Below are positions 26,190 through 43,260 of a DNA stretch of 64,000 bases, piece by piece. Made by a program: the position numbers and the translations under genes. The notes under the pieces are model-generated. The model worked only from the letters and a program-made list of their open reading frames with translations. It did no database searches and was not told where the DNA came from. The stretch's first letter is position 1. Each line of letters opens with the position of its first letter. The DNA comes from Lactifluus volemus (taxonomy: Eukaryota > Basidiomycota > Agaricomycetes > Russulales > Russulaceae), in contig WTXI01000008.1 in NCBI GenBank assembly GCA_022376515.1, positions 186,001 through 250,000 on the forward strand. Reading direction: 5' to 3'.

Positions 26190-27991
26190 ATGTCCTTCCC
26201 TCCGTCTTCCTCCTCGTCCTCATCTATTATTCCTCTTGATCAACTTTATCACCTTCTCAAACCTCTCACCACCCTTCCCGACCCCGTCTTTCGTAACTGG
26301 GGTCGCACGTTCACATGTACACCCTCTTCTCTCTTTCGGCCCGAGAATGAGGAACAGTTGGAGCTCATCCTTCAACTCGCCCGTCGTGAAAATCAAGTGG
26401 TACGCGCCGTCGGCGTTGGTCATTCACCGAGCGACCTCGCTTGCACGTCAGGTTACATGGTGCAAATGCATCTACTTGACCAGATCATCGAGGTAACGCT
26501 CACCCATCTTATCTTGGCTCTTGGCAACCTTGTTCGGAATCCATCGGACCCTTCTCTTTTTTTTTTTTTTTTCGCGCTCGCGCAAATTGATTTTTATTTT
26601 ATTTCTAGGCACCGATAAAAATATCTAATCTGACGTTCTCTCTTCCCCCCTTGTTTTTTTAGATCAATCCGGAGAAACGTTACGTTCACGCTCAAGGGGG
26701 TGTCACCCTCAAGCACTTACATACCGCCCTTGAATCTCGTGGCCTCGCCATGATCAATCTAGGGTCGATATCCGAACAGACTCTAGCCGGCATGTTGACC
26801 ACAGCCACACACGGAACGGGCGCCGACCATAAAGTTCTCTCCACTCACGTGCAAGCCGTGCGCCTCCTTCTGGCGGATGGCACAAAGGTCACCTGTTCCA
26901 GAGATTCTCACCCGGACCTCTTCTTCGCCACCCTCTGCGGCTTGGGCAGCACCGGTATCATTCTCGACATTCGTATGGACGTCAGTCCTGCCTTTCGTCT
27001 CAGAGAGGTCCAAGAAACCTACAAGTTTAATGACGTCATAGGTCGTCTCGATGCCGTCGCTCATTCTGCAGAGTTTGTCCGTCTTTGGTGGTGGCCCCAG
27101 GCGGGTGATGTCCGCGTGAGCTCGATGGACAAGACTCAAGAGGTGAGCAACGGTTCCGAATTTTTATTTTTTTTTGGGTCTGACGTGATCGCTCCAGCCT
27201 AAGCGTCCCTTGGAAAGTTGGCTATGGCACTCACTGATCGGATATCACGTCATTCAATTTCTTCTTTTCCTCGGACTCTTTATCCCTCCTCTCAACATTT
27301 GGACAGGACGATTTTCCTCGTGGCTTGTCAAAGATAAGACGTTATCTGTCGATGATAGCCTGAAGGTTTTCAATATAGATGTTAAGGTCAGCGCCACTGC
27401 CCGTGCCCCCCAGCCAACTATTGAAACGCTGACGTGTTCGTTCCTGACAGTACCGACAATACACGGTCGAATGGGCCGTACCAAGCGTGCGTGCACAGGC
27501 TTGCTTACGTGAATTGCGCGATTGGTTCGACTCTGAATTTGCGGATCCTCACGGTCTACGACCCCACTGTTGTCTTGAAATCCGGTTTTCGGATGCTGAC
27601 GATATCTGGTTGAGTCCAAGCTACGGTCAAAAGACCTGTTGGATCGGGATCGTGCAGTACAAGTGCGTCCATCCGTAGTGATCTCTCGACTCACACGATT
27701 TTTACCAAAAAAAAAAAAAACAGGCCTTACGGCTTCAACGTCCCGTATCGCGCCCTCTTTGAGCGCTTTGAGCGCATCCTGACCTCTCACCACGGCCGTC
27801 CTCACTGGGCCAAACCGCACGGCCTAAGACCGGACGCCCTGTCGGTGCTCTACCCGCGCTTCGAATCCTTTCGAAAACTGTTAAACGACGTTGATCCCGA
27901 TGGCCGCTTTCGTAACGAGTACGTCTCTCGCCACATTTTCGGCGCATCAGACGCGCGCTTCGGTGAGCGCGTCTTCAAAGCACATCCATAA
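26190..27991 (+). CDS. ALO1: D-arabinono-1,4-lactone oxidase
   Basis: Exons 26190-26492, 26663-27142, 27198-27386, 27451-27662 and 27724-27991 join cleanly to 483 residues, close to known ALO enzymes. It would catalyse the last step of dehydro-D-arabinono-lactone (D-erythroascorbate) synthesis at the mitochondrial outer membrane. The FAD-binding PCMH domain comes first, with GVGHSPSD (His78, the expected covalent FAD attachment site). ATHGTGADHKVLS and LCGLGSTGIILD follow. A hydrophobic span HVIQFLLFLGLFIPPLNIW may anchor it in the membrane. The C-terminal ALO domain includes the substrate motif PHWAK, here with Ala where Gly is common, and ends FGERVFKAHP. The first intron is long (170 nt) and contains a T run and an alternative acceptor near 26607. 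Confidence 0.95.
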
Positions 27992-28787
27992 GCGCGTTTG
28001 TGCCCCCCACTACTACACCAGTAGCTTTCAATCCCCCCCCCCTACGAGCTCCGGGGTGTGTGGTCTGCCACACGACCTGTGCGAGATGGGGATATCCTCG
28101 CGCAGGTATTTTTTTTTTCTTTCGGTCATCATTCTCATAGACGCGTCTCCATCTATATTTATCTCTCGCTATGTTGTTGTCTTTTTCCAAAATCAAATCT
28201 TAAAACCCTCCCCTCCCGCTCAACTCTATCCACCTTGTTTGTAAAACACGATCTAATTATTGTATCTGCATGTAGCAGCCACACACCACTGAATATATAT
28301 ACACGGAATAATACACTAAACTTCTGTTTCCGCTCACACGTTTATACTCGCGTTTACGTATTCTTAGAGCACACGTTATGCTCCTTGCGGGCCAGCTAAA
28401 CCACATCGGTGTGCTCATCTGGCTTAGATATTGGTAATGGTATAATAATGGACCCCCTCGCGGATACCGCCGCGCGCACTACTCATAATTGGGAGACGAT
28501 AGGGTCACGTTCATCGGTTCATCCCCCCGAAATCTCACCTTGCCTTTTCGAGCCCGTTTTTTTAAATGAACGAAAACTGCGCAAATTGAATTTGCAGTTT
28601 CGTGTTGGTGCTAGTACTGTACATACAGTAACGGAGACCTAAATCTGGAACGGGGCATGATTCGTGGAATGTGTGAACAATAATGTGGTAAAGCGGAATT
28701 AAACCCGGTCAACAAGGATGAGCCCGGTATGACATCGTAACAAGTTGGGTGGGAGAGGTTCAGGAACCGCGCGTCGCCCCGAGGCGG
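27992..28787. other. Convergent intergenic region, 0.8 kb
   Basis: This separates the 3' ends of ALO1 and UBC7. No coding potential was seen. It contains C and T runs and a TAGTACTGTACATACAGTA motif near 28611-28629. Confidence 0.45.
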
Positions 28788-29790
28788 CTATAATCCGAGC
28801 TGCCTTTTGATCGAATCTCGGACTATCCTTTCATATTCCTAGCGGACCACGATTCGGATGTCAGTCCGAACGAAAAAGGTGGGGGAGCACGAACCGCATG
28901 ATTCTCTCGGTAGAGCTTGCAACAGTCAACGTTTGCACCGCTTTCGAGGTTAGGTTCTAATACAAAAAATGGGGTGTTTGGTGCTCAAGCCGTTCTAAAA
29001 TTAGAACAAATGAGGAAGGCCTTACCAGCGAGCATCGAAATCACGCTGAGCAGCACCTTCTCGACGCTCTGAACGGGGCTCCAGCGTTCCGAGGCTTGTT
29101 CATACATCAGTGGGTCATCGCCCGGGGTGTGTAAGATAGAGATGCAGACGTTTCCATCCGGGTAGACTGGGGTAAACAGGCGCTCATCAGGTGGGCAATA
29201 GAATGACTAGTCGTAAGGGCATACTGTTTGGATGAAACAACGGAGGATCAAATTTCATCTTGAATGGGGATAGCGGGTAGTCCGGTGGCTGTGGGAGTCG
29301 TTGACCAGTTCGCGTGTGGGCGGGGGGGGTGGGAGGGGAAAACATCATGACGTACGAATGTCAGTTTGGCTGAGAACACACCGTCCTCCTAAGATGGTGT
29401 GAGTAATTTCAACCCGAGGAAAGCAGACACGTTTCAAAAAAACCACCCCCAAAAGGACTTACGAACGGTGTGTCTTTTGGTCCGCAGATGAGAGCTTCCC
29501 AGGTGAAAAAGTCGGATTCGGAGATGGGCCCTACGCAGGGGTGAAAGACGCTATTAGCGGAAAATGACGCGTTTCGATGAGTCGTCATTTATGAAATCAC
29601 AAACTCACCGGCTGTAAACATGCCATCAGGGGAACCTGGGTGGCGAGCAGTTGCGTATATGGGTTTAAACGTTAAATGAGAGGGGAGAGAAAGAGAGTTG
29701 TAGGATGAACAGACCACCGGAAGTGAGCTGCTTATACTCGGTCATGAGCCGCCTTAGGGCTGTAGTACTACCAGATGTGCGCGAGGACAT
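28788..29790 (-). CDS. UBC7: Ubiquitin-conjugating enzyme E2, UBC7/UBE2G2 type
   Basis: Eight exons, 29790-29715, 29635-29609, 29530-29463, 29388-29356, 29288-29225, 29166-29026, 28956-28895 and 28838-28788, encode 173 residues with every junction in phase. E2 signatures are present: [27 protein letters not shown], the HPN motif (FHPNIYPDG), and catalytic Cys97 in [11 protein letters not shown]. The acidic loop [20 protein letters not shown] is diagnostic of G-type E2s. The end, [14 protein letters not shown]..., matches UBC7. In yeast UBC7 works with Cue1 and Hrd1/Doa10 in ER-associated degradation. The residue after GANVD is Cys-Cys where the family often has Ala-Ser. Confidence 0.95.
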
Positions 29791-30666
29791 TTCAAAATAA
29801 ACGGAGGTGAATGGGTATCTCGGTAAGGATGGTGCAAAGAAAGACTGTAAGACATTTCCGGCCCGGTTGATGAGCTTAGTTTGATCTCCGATCATCTCCG
29901 ATAATGCGAGTTTGGGCGTAAGGGTCGAAAGAATGAAAGAAAGATAGAAAGAAAGAAAAATAAGGGTCAATTCGCGCTAGCTCAGCTGGGGCTCTCCAGG
30001 GCAGAAGCTTAACGTGTTGGCACCAAAAAAAAAATGTAAGAAAAAGGTAATTATAATGGGGTCAGCCGATCATGTTCACATGCACTATTCGTTATCAGTG
30101 AATGAAAAAAAAAAAAAAAAACGAGCAAGCGCCACTCACAAGGCCAAAACCCCAAATTGCTCGCCGCTGTTTTCAAGATAAGCTTCCGCAACTTGATGAG
30201 CTTCAATTTTCCTAAGGTGGGCTTAGCCATGCTGAGGCACACCCACCACCCACGCTTAATTATATTTACCACGCGAGGGTGAAACGACCATATTATGTAC
30301 CTTGGAGCTGAGTCAGTTAATTATGTGACATGCCAAGCCAGGATTTCTGCTAGGCGCGCGTATGCCGCATGGTCTCCAACGAGCCTTGATTTGCAAAAAA
30401 AACAACTCATTTACGGATCTTGTAAAGGATGAGCTCATAACATGTCTATTCTGTATGAGATGGGTCAGGGGTGAAGGCACTGGGCGCTTGCCGTTCGGTA
30501 TCTTGTGTCTCGACCTACATTAACCGCCAGAGTCCCTCCTGTCAGTATCACAGGAGTCGGGGCTGAGCTCTGTGAAATTTACAGAACTACAACGTGGCTA
30601 ACGACGAGCTGGCGCGTAAAAGCGTTTCCACGTAGCATACTCCATCAAGACGCCCGGCAATTACTC
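29791..30666. other. Intergenic region, 0.9 kb
   Basis: No gene was seen. It lies upstream of UBC7 and downstream of RPC2. It contains a GAAA-rich purine stretch (29929-29960), A runs at 30023 and 30104, and an A-box-like TAGCTCAGCTGGG without a B box. Confidence 0.45.
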
Positions 30667-34899
<4,233 letters not shown>

Positions 34900-35048
34900 C
34901 GTGGGGGTGGGGAGTCAGATAACTTGGGGCCCATTCGAGTCACGTGTTCATTCGTCTCCCTTACAAGCCAGTCGGAATATCCCGAAGTGATGGGTAAACG
35001 TCACTACTTGCCAAGTTATCGTAAACCTGCAACTGCGCGCGGATTGCG
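34900..35048. promoter_or_regulatory. 149-bp divergent promoter, RPC2/SFT2
   Basis: This gap lies between the ATGs of RPC2 (34899) and SFT2 (35049). No TATA box or known factor site is certain. Confidence 0.45.
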
Positions 35049-35913
35049 ATGGCACCCTCCGCGACCGAAAACAACTTTCGTACCAACCTTTCTCAATTTC
35101 GTTGGGCGCGAGGAGTAAACGACGATTCACAACCCTCCGACTCTGGAGCATCTCGCAATCCCTTTTCTCGGTTTTACAACGCGGTCGGTGGTGCGTATGT
35201 ACCACTTCGGTCTAGCGAACGCTCGAACGAAGAGGAGGCCTACTTTGCGCTTTCCCGTTGGGAAAGGTTTGGACACATTTTCGTCACATCTTTTCTCCGT
35301 GCTCAAAACTTGTGTCCCCTCTTAGATTGCTTGGTTTTCTCGCCTGCCTCGCCGGTGCCGCAGTTTGCTTCGGTGTCGCATTTTTCACGCTTCCGTTACT
35401 CGCCCTTCGTCCGGCAAAGTTTGCGCTCTCCTTTAGGTAAAGGTCAAAAATAGTTCCGCCGTCACTCTAATATACCCACGATTCCTTCCCTCCCTCCCAG
35501 CCTCGGTAGCCTGCTAGTCATGTTTGGGTAGGGGTCTGGCTGGTGCCGATCGTGAACCGTTCTGATGTATCACTTTGGACATAGATTCTCCGTTTTGATC
35601 GGGCCCATAAATCACATGAGACATCTCATAACGAAAGAACGTCTACCGTTTTCCATCGCCTATCTCTCTAGTCTTGGATTGACGTTGTATTTTGCATTGG
35701 GGGTACGCCAGAGTCCTAAATCGATCTGTCCCCGTGATCGTACTAACAACCCTTACCCAGCCACACTCTTATTTCGGCTCCTTGGTGGGCGCAATTGTCC
35801 AGGTCTTTGCTCTCGTTTCATACGTACTCGCATATTTTCCCGGAGGGACCCAGACGTTGAGCTTTGGCGGTCAGATGGCTCTCCGCGGTGTTGCCACCCT
35901 ATTGCCCTTCTAA
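35049..35913 (+). CDS. SFT2: SFT2-family Golgi membrane protein
   Basis: Exons 35049-35266, 35326-35436, 35501-35527, 35585-35702 and 35761-35913 give 208 residues, all in phase. A soluble N-terminal half ends in the YFALSRWER-type lead-in. Four hydrophobic spans follow: LLGFLACLAGAAVCFGVAF, a stretch ending LLVMFGFSVL, the LSSLGLTLYFALG span, and VGAIVQVFALVSYVLAYFPGG. The C-terminus GGQMALRGVATLLPF is typical of SFT2/Got1-like proteins, which assist vesicle fusion with the Golgi. Exon 3 is only 27 nt. The gene ends 62 bp from the convergent NUP192 stop. Confidence 0.92.
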
Positions 35914-35975
35914 CCCCATCGGTCATAACCTCGCATCTACACCCTATCTCTCTCGTTGTACATGTAACGACTAAC

Positions 35976-38900
35976 CTATACGATAATACCATTCGCCTCA
36001 TCGTCCTCTACCTGCAAGCCAATGATCTCACGAATCCGTCGTGACATGATCTCGATGTATGCCCGACTGTCGCGCCATTTGTGATCCTGCTCAACAACGG
36101 TGTGATTGCCTGTATTTCCAGACGCATCGATACTCACGAGATTGAGTTGGCCTAGGCGATGAAGCGCATGTGTCAGTCGTTTTGCAGCTTCCTCGCGGAA
36201 TGCTTCGCCATCATTTGGCTGGGGCACAGACCGAAGGACTGCCGCCGAGGATACCTTCATATTTGGGTTATTGATGTGGCGCAATTCGCAATAATACGTG
36301 ATGTGTCTCCAAAGAAGTAGTAGCACCATTTCGACTGACGCTGTAAAAGGTGCATGTGAGTCGGACGGAACAGGTAACAAAAGAAGGTTCCTGCATACAC
36401 AGAAGGGTATCTGCCATATTTTGCATGCGACCGAGCGTCCGTTTTAGCTCACGGCACACCAATGTACGTTTTTGTCCGATGTCAAGGTCACCAAGGGCAT
36501 CGGTGTCTCGTAAGGTGATGATCTGGGCAAGGAGATTAGTCACTCGACTGGAGTGGTATGGTATGACCCAACCTGACGGATGTCGTCGACCTGAACGTGT
36601 TCTCGCGAGTCGAGTTCTGCGCTGATAGCTGTGATTTGTTTCAAAGTCTCCACGAGGTCATCGCAGAGGTCAGTGAGGGCCTCTATAGCATCACCAACCG
36701 TGGGTACTGTGGCTGCGAGAAACGATCAGCCAATGAGAGGAACGTAAACAAGATGGCCCGGTACTGACCGATGAAGCGAGAAGTGGCCCTGTCTTCGCTT
36801 CGTGGGATAGTTATGATCGGAGACAAAACAATGGTAATCTCCGGTTCTGATCGATCCGATTTGACATGAGCAACGGATCGTGCCGAATTTCAGGGAATAC
36901 GTGCCCGTAAATTCACTCGCAGCTCCAAGGTACGCGATCAGCGACTTTCCAAGCAATTGGTCCTTTCGTTGCAGGTTCACGTCGAAAGTGCCAAGACCCG
37001 CGTGACCTGAAAACACGTTAGTTTTCGCTCAAATCAGTCTTGAAAAATTTCAACCTGGCGCCGGTCTGTCCGCATCCAATCGCTCGGATTCCGTCTGCGG
37101 ACGAACTTTCCGTGACCACCATTGGGAGGTTCCGAGGCACCGCGCCGCCAAACTTAGGATTGCAGTGTGGACGCCTCCGTACCCGCTGTTCCCAGAAGCC
37201 TGGGAAAAATGTGAGCATAAATGACTCAAATCGGGGGTTTAATTAACTCACGAGTTCCGACTTGGGAACCGAAGGATATATGACCGAACATAGATAAACA
37301 ACCAGATGGATCTCGTCAAGCACGGATAGAGAAATTTCATCTGCATCGTTTCGGAGTATCATTACGATAGTATCGCGATGGCTTGATAAAAATTCCAACG
37401 CCTAATCAATCAATCTCAATACATCAATACAGTCAGCCAGAAAAAGAAACCGTCCTCTACCTGATTGACTGCGAACAAATGCCCGGACCTAACGTGGCCA
37501 AGATGGCATCGATGAGTTGTAAAGCGGGCAAGAATAATTGGTGATAACGCTGAATAGCAGACGGAAGGAAATGGTCGTGGTCTAGCCAGGGCATCAGCGA
37601 TGGTAGATGCAAAGGACAGGAAGCAACGCACCAATAAATGACTGGTCGACCTCAGGGAGTGTGTCCAGGAAATCGCAGTCCGCCAGCACGGGGAGGACCC
37701 TGGCTTCCAACAACCGCTCGGCTCCTTGACGCGTTTGTGCAATGCGAATGAATAGTGACATCTTGGCTTCATAGACATACAACGTATTCAGGTCGTCTAA
37801 TCGACGATCAACCAACTGACACGGTCGGGCACGGAGGGAAGGAACATACCCGGTTCCGGTTTGAGAACGGATTGCAGTCTGCGATCCGAGTCTTTGATGT
37901 CCTGGACAAAAACAGCCAGAAAACCATGCCGAACAAGCGTCGATAAAATATTGCTATGCTTATCACCTCGCGAGATGTCGACGAGGCAATCTAGAAGCAT
38001 GTAAGAGACTGTCTTCCATACTTCCGTCCCATCCGTTGCGTCCCGCGATACGGTAGCCACCAGTCTCTCTGCCACTGGTTTCAGGACTGCCAGGCACCCT
38101 GTCAAAGTCGATTCCTCTGGCCGGCCAGACGGCGGAGGTAGCGTAGCCCTTGTTCTGTCACGCAACCACGATTCATCCCGCGCGGCTAATGAAAGCGAGA
38201 GAGTCAAGCCGGTTGAAGGCTTGGTGTCATCCGGGTCGTCCGATACGAGATGAAAGTAATTGACGAGTGCCGCATAAAGGTTTCCACGCACGAGCTCGAC
38301 TCGGTAGTCCAGGACGCATTCCAGGAAGCTTCGCAATAACGCATATAGTCGTTCAGACGACAGGGTACCCGAGGGCAAATACGACCCTAGGAGTTGCTGG
38401 CTACGCCAGTCTTCTCGCAGTTTGGTAATGAGCGACAACGCCACTTCCGAGAGTAGTACGGCGGTGGACTCGGCCACGTCTCCCGAGCGGATAATGGGCG
38501 GTAATTCGTGCAGCAAGTCAGATAGGATCGTTTCCCGTCGGTCTCGGGGCAAGCGGGTGAAGCACTTGACTAGCGTCATATCGACCAATTTTCTCCACGA
38601 TTCGAAGCTACTCGTCGTGGCGAATAACACCTCCCGCTGATGATTCTCCACCGCACAACTCTCCAGGACATACGCGGTTTCAGCATTGAGGCGATCGAGA
38701 TCGGCAGGAGTGACAATGTGTCCTTGCGTGTGCAATGCATGCCGTGCCGCGGTAAGAAGGGACAACACAGCTGCTTGGTCGACGACCTCACACCCGTTGT
38801 CGTCAAGAAGTATGCATGAGCCGAGACTTAGGTTATCCATGAGCTGCAGTTCAATTGCTTCGACGCTGAGTTCGTCGGCCCATTCAAAAAAGAGGGATTG

Positions 38901-41900
38901 GACATATTCGATGATGCGTGGATTTGATTGCCCGACAGCACGGAACGGCTGGAAAATCTCGTCGTCCAAATCGGAAACCTCGAACTGTCGCTGCTCGTTT
39001 CCATAAATAAGTTCGAGGAGTTCCGAAACACTCTTGAAGTGACCTCGACTGGTCAGTATGTGAAGATCCAAAGCAACAAGATCAAATACGAAGGACCGTA
39101 GTCTGAGGAAGGAGGTAAGAGATTCGACAGTAGTGGCAACCCTGGAGCCATCGGAATAGCGGACTTCTACGTTTGGCATTGGGTGTGACGGGGGCTTGAA
39201 AGGGAGTGCTGCTAATTGACGAACGAAGAAATCCTCGCGAGTACGAAGGTAGCGCATTGCAAAATCCGACGTATTGCGATGCGTACATAGATTGTGCAGG
39301 ACACGATAGAAGCGTTCCGCCAAAGCTGGCATGACGCCGAACAAAGGCTCAGCGTGAGCTACTGGTTCTCTGTCGTTTTTGCCGCGATGCGTCCGAGGAA
39401 TCCCAATGTTTACCCAGTCAAGAATGACATGTATCAGTGTTCTTTGGGCTCCCAGAGCGTGCGGATCCTGAATCTGTTGTACATTGGTAGCTCCTAGGAG
39501 AAGGAAATGCGCGACATTGGGATACGATGCTCCTGGTCGTGTATTTTGTGCAAGAAGATCGAGGACAGCGATTCGCACAGCCTGCGACAAACCAGGTGGT
39601 ACGATATCGGACTCCAGGGCCCCAGCGCCAGTGAACTTGTCCTCATCGTTCTCAGCTGCATCAAGCCCGCAAAGGGTTTCGGCGTCTAGCAACTGACGGT
39701 ACCCGACTATTATACGTTCCGAGTCTGGGCTGCGTTCAAGCAAGGTCGCTAGACTGGCAAAGGCTGGTGATCTGGTGAGAAGATTGAGAATCTTGACCGA
39801 CAACAGGGACACCTCAGGGTGTGAACGGTAGGCGACATAAACGGCGATGATTGGGACGTGGTTTGGTGAAAAGGAGAGGGCCTGATCCAAGCGAGTATAG
39901 AAGGAACGGGGTTGGCAAGGTGGGACGCGGTAGGGATCCGGCAAGTAGTGGGACAAGAACATCGAGGAAGACATCTTGCACCTCGAGCACTCGATGTACG
40001 ATTCGAAGGACCCTAATAATGGTGCTCTTCAAGAGAGGCTCGTCATCATCGAGACCTTGGTCGAAGCCTTGGATGCCATCGGCGAGATACGACAACAACT
40101 CGTTTGGAGAGGTGAATTTGTCAATATGCGCTGAAGGACGCCGAATCCTGGATGCATTATGAGCAGTTTGAGGGCTTCTCTTCGAACTTGGTTGTCCTCC
40201 GCAAGCGTCAGCAGGATCTCAACATTGTAACTTGCCAAACAGCGCTCAATGAATGCTAGGGAAAGGTCATTCATCTGCCAACGTTCTTGATTATCTTGGA
40301 ACTCCCTGCTGGGGATGCGCAAGAAGACCTCATCGATAACAAATGCTACGAATGGGTCGATGCCAGGCTGACGATATGGCTGGCCAAGGTTCTCGGGTAT
40401 GGTGTTGATAGGCTCCGCGTCTACCACCCTGCTCTTGAGCGATAATTGCTTTGGAGTATGGATGAGCGAAACCAGCAACTGTAGAAAAGGAATGGTTTCG
40501 GGGTACACTCTGCTCGCTTCTTCCACGAGTCGAGCTCCGCTGCACGCCTTTTTTGCCAATGCCGCCCCCACCACGCACATTGATGACCTCGAGCTTTTCC
40601 ATCAGCAACCATACCGCGCGACAAATCTCAACTCCTGGTGGACCAGCGCCAGCCTCGCAAAATGCTGCTAATGCAGAGAACACGGCACCTTTGAGCTCCA
40701 ATGGCACGCCGAGCGGAATGAGGGAGACGAGAGTAGGGATAGCACGCAAGTGAGCATGCCCGCTGATCGCCACTCGTGCGGAGATGGAGTGTTTGGCAAC
40801 GGTCGCAAGAAGACGCATGAAGCATTGACCAAGCCAGACATCCTTTTGCGTTAGTGAAGCATTTTGCGCGTGGTGTTGCGCTCGATGGGAAGACAGGAAG
40901 CCGGAGTGCGGTGCTGTGGTTTGTTGCGATCGTGCGTTGCTGAATGCCACGGCCCAGGAGTCGAGAACGCCAAAGATGGTGGTCCAAGGGGCGATCGCAC
41001 CGCTCGAGCTTGCAGCTGGCAGTACGCTTCCTGGGATAACCTCCCCGCTACTTCGCGCCAAAAAGTTGTACGCCAAGTCGCTACACTGGTGTCCCTTGCC
41101 AACCCAGCAAGCATGTCGTATAAAGCGATCGACATGTCCGAGTCACGCAAATTTGTTGACCAGACAGCCCATTGCAAGAACGCTGGCAGTTTCCCGGCCT
41201 GCGATTCCACAATTTCCAGCCAACTGGGTCGCTGTGATTCGGAGGGGGCTGACCCCCAGAACTGAAGCGCACGCTCGGGTGGCAAGCAGAAAAAAGTATG
41301 CCGATGAAGGAAAACAACATCGCAATGTCGTTGCGAGGCGCTTGTGTGGGTCTCTCTGGTTCTGTACGGGTGGTAGATGAACGGAATGCCGAGACCGGTC
41401 CTGACGGGTGCTTGCAAGAATAATATCTCCTGCCGCTGCTTGATTTTGCGTAGCTCTGACGAAGCATACGAGATAACGGATCTGACAAGTAACTCGAAGC
41501 ATTGGAAGACGGCCGGCTTGAAATCGTCAGTTGGAAGCGGTTGCAACTGGTCTGCATCACTGAAAGAATAATAGAACCAGCATAAGAGCCTGCTGGAAAG
41601 GAGCCTTCACGCCTGCGAAGCTTGGCTACTGAGCCAGCGAGGAAGGTGAAAGCGTTTCCTTGTACCGCATTCCATATGTTCGTCTCTAGCTCCTCTGTCG
41701 TGAAACCATCCTTATGCTCGAGTGAAGCAACACGATGCCGCGCTTCCGTTAAGAAGAGGGTCCACTTGAGTAACACGGTAGCCTTGACACCAGCTTCCTT
41801 CCACTCCTCCGTTGGACCCAACTTCCTCTTCATGAGATCGTGAGTCGAAGGGACGTAGCGAGCTTTTGCCTCAAAGCACCGCCTGGAGTGTCGGGGTCGA

Positions 41901-42847
41901 CGAGGTCAAATGCGACGAGTAAGGAACAAAGGACATAATACGAAATGGGATGCCGTGGATTCTCTTGTAACCAAGGTACCATTTTTTCGACTTCGTGAGG
42001 GGACAGGTAGCCCAAACGGGCGATAAGAAAAAGTATCGTAGCAAGGGCTCGGCGCTCTTGTGTCAGTGATTCAACCCGCATGGTGTGTATATCGGACCCC
42101 AAGCTTATATTCGCTCCTAAATGGTGCGTGAAATCAAAAGACTGACTGGAATATCAAGGGACGAAGGGAACAGACCTTGAAATGTTGTATTGCTCCCAGC
42201 ATTCTGCTTCGCTGCTTGTGCCTGAATATGGCATGATCGAAAGTTTCAATCTCGAGCAACACTTTCCAGCCCAAACCCTTCTCCCCAAATACCACGCCAT
42301 TTGCGGTCTCCTTAGATGGGATAAGTTGCTGCCGCACAAAAAGTTCCAGACGACCATGAAGAGCAGTAGTCTCTGGAGAGCCAGCCATCTCGGCTGCTTC
42401 GAGAAGAAACCGGATACAGTCCGCCAGGTCACTTCGTCTTCGGTGGTGCTCGAGCACAACCTGCTCCAAGATATTCACGGGACTAAAATTTGGGTTGTGA
42501 GAGATAACGTATTGCATGAGTCCAGCGATATAACGCTCCGAAGATCCGAGGGTCCGGGCAAGGTAGATGACTTGGTTAGCAAAGTCATTATTGACGGACA
42601 GCTGTCGACCATCCACAGTGCATTTGCCTGATTTGATGAGAATTAGCTTGGTTACTTTGAACGGTGTGAGGTACGCACCTCTCTGCAGCTCTTTCCTCTC
42701 GTCCTCACTGGGTTGTCGTACGTCAAATAAATTGACTAGATTCCGCCGGTGTAAAACCAACAGATCAAACAGTTCCCGTTCATCGATGGTTTTTTCTGCT
42801 TCCAACGCGCCAAGGAGGATAGAGCGAAGTCTAATAAGGGACTCCAT
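35976..42847 (-). CDS. NUP192: Inner-ring nucleoporin Nup192/Nup205, with several apparent frameshifts
   Basis: A giant helical-repeat protein of about 2,000 residues read in many exons from MESLIRLRSILLGAL (ATG at 42845-42847) to the stop at 35976-35978. Landmarks are RELFDLLVLHRRNL, HRRRSDLADCIRFLLEAAEMA, HEVEKMVPWLQENPRHP, VYPETIPFLQLL, a long open exon at 37797-39974, and a conserved end LWRHITYYCELRH. Nup192 scaffolds the inner ring of the nuclear pore. The frame changes by one base near 41864-41867, 41092-41100, 40549-40554, 40103-40114 and 39935-39952, each repairable by one base in or beside a short homopolymer. The true N-terminus probably lies upstream: IQGLDENLFDVPIRP is open to about 42,850 in another frame, again one base away from MESL. 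The exact exon list is not resolved. Confidence 0.88.
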
Positions 42848-43260
42848 GTAGGACGTATCGGCACGTCAAAGAGGTTTTCGTCGAGACCTTGTATTGTATC
42901 CAAGAGATAATTAAGGATATCAAACGGCCCTTTGTAGATGGGGGAGATGAGGGCGCGTTGGGTCGCAGAGAGAGGTTTAACAACTCACGAGGCCCAGCGT
43001 TCGCGTTCAGGACGCGCTTATTAGTCAGCAAGTACTTGTCACGTGACATAACCCCCTGCTGCCCTGGGCCTTTCAAACCCGGTCATCATTACCATTGTGG
43101 CGCTCTTCGGTGCCAATACGAAGTACCCTCAGGCTCGCACAGGGAAGATGAGATGTGGGCTAAACTCATTATAAAGACTCTGGCCCCTTCAGGCTGCTGA
43201 TTGCACTGGCATTCATGGACTCGGATGATCGGAAACGAGAATCTCTTCTTGTCTTTTTCC

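Noticed and set aside
29970..30010. tRNA-like A box (TAGCTCAGCTGGG)
   Set aside because: No matching acceptor stem or T-arm follows.
39900..41900. Programmed ribosomal frameshifting in NUP192
   Set aside because: Five separate sites with no shared slippery sequence; errors in homopolymers are simpler.
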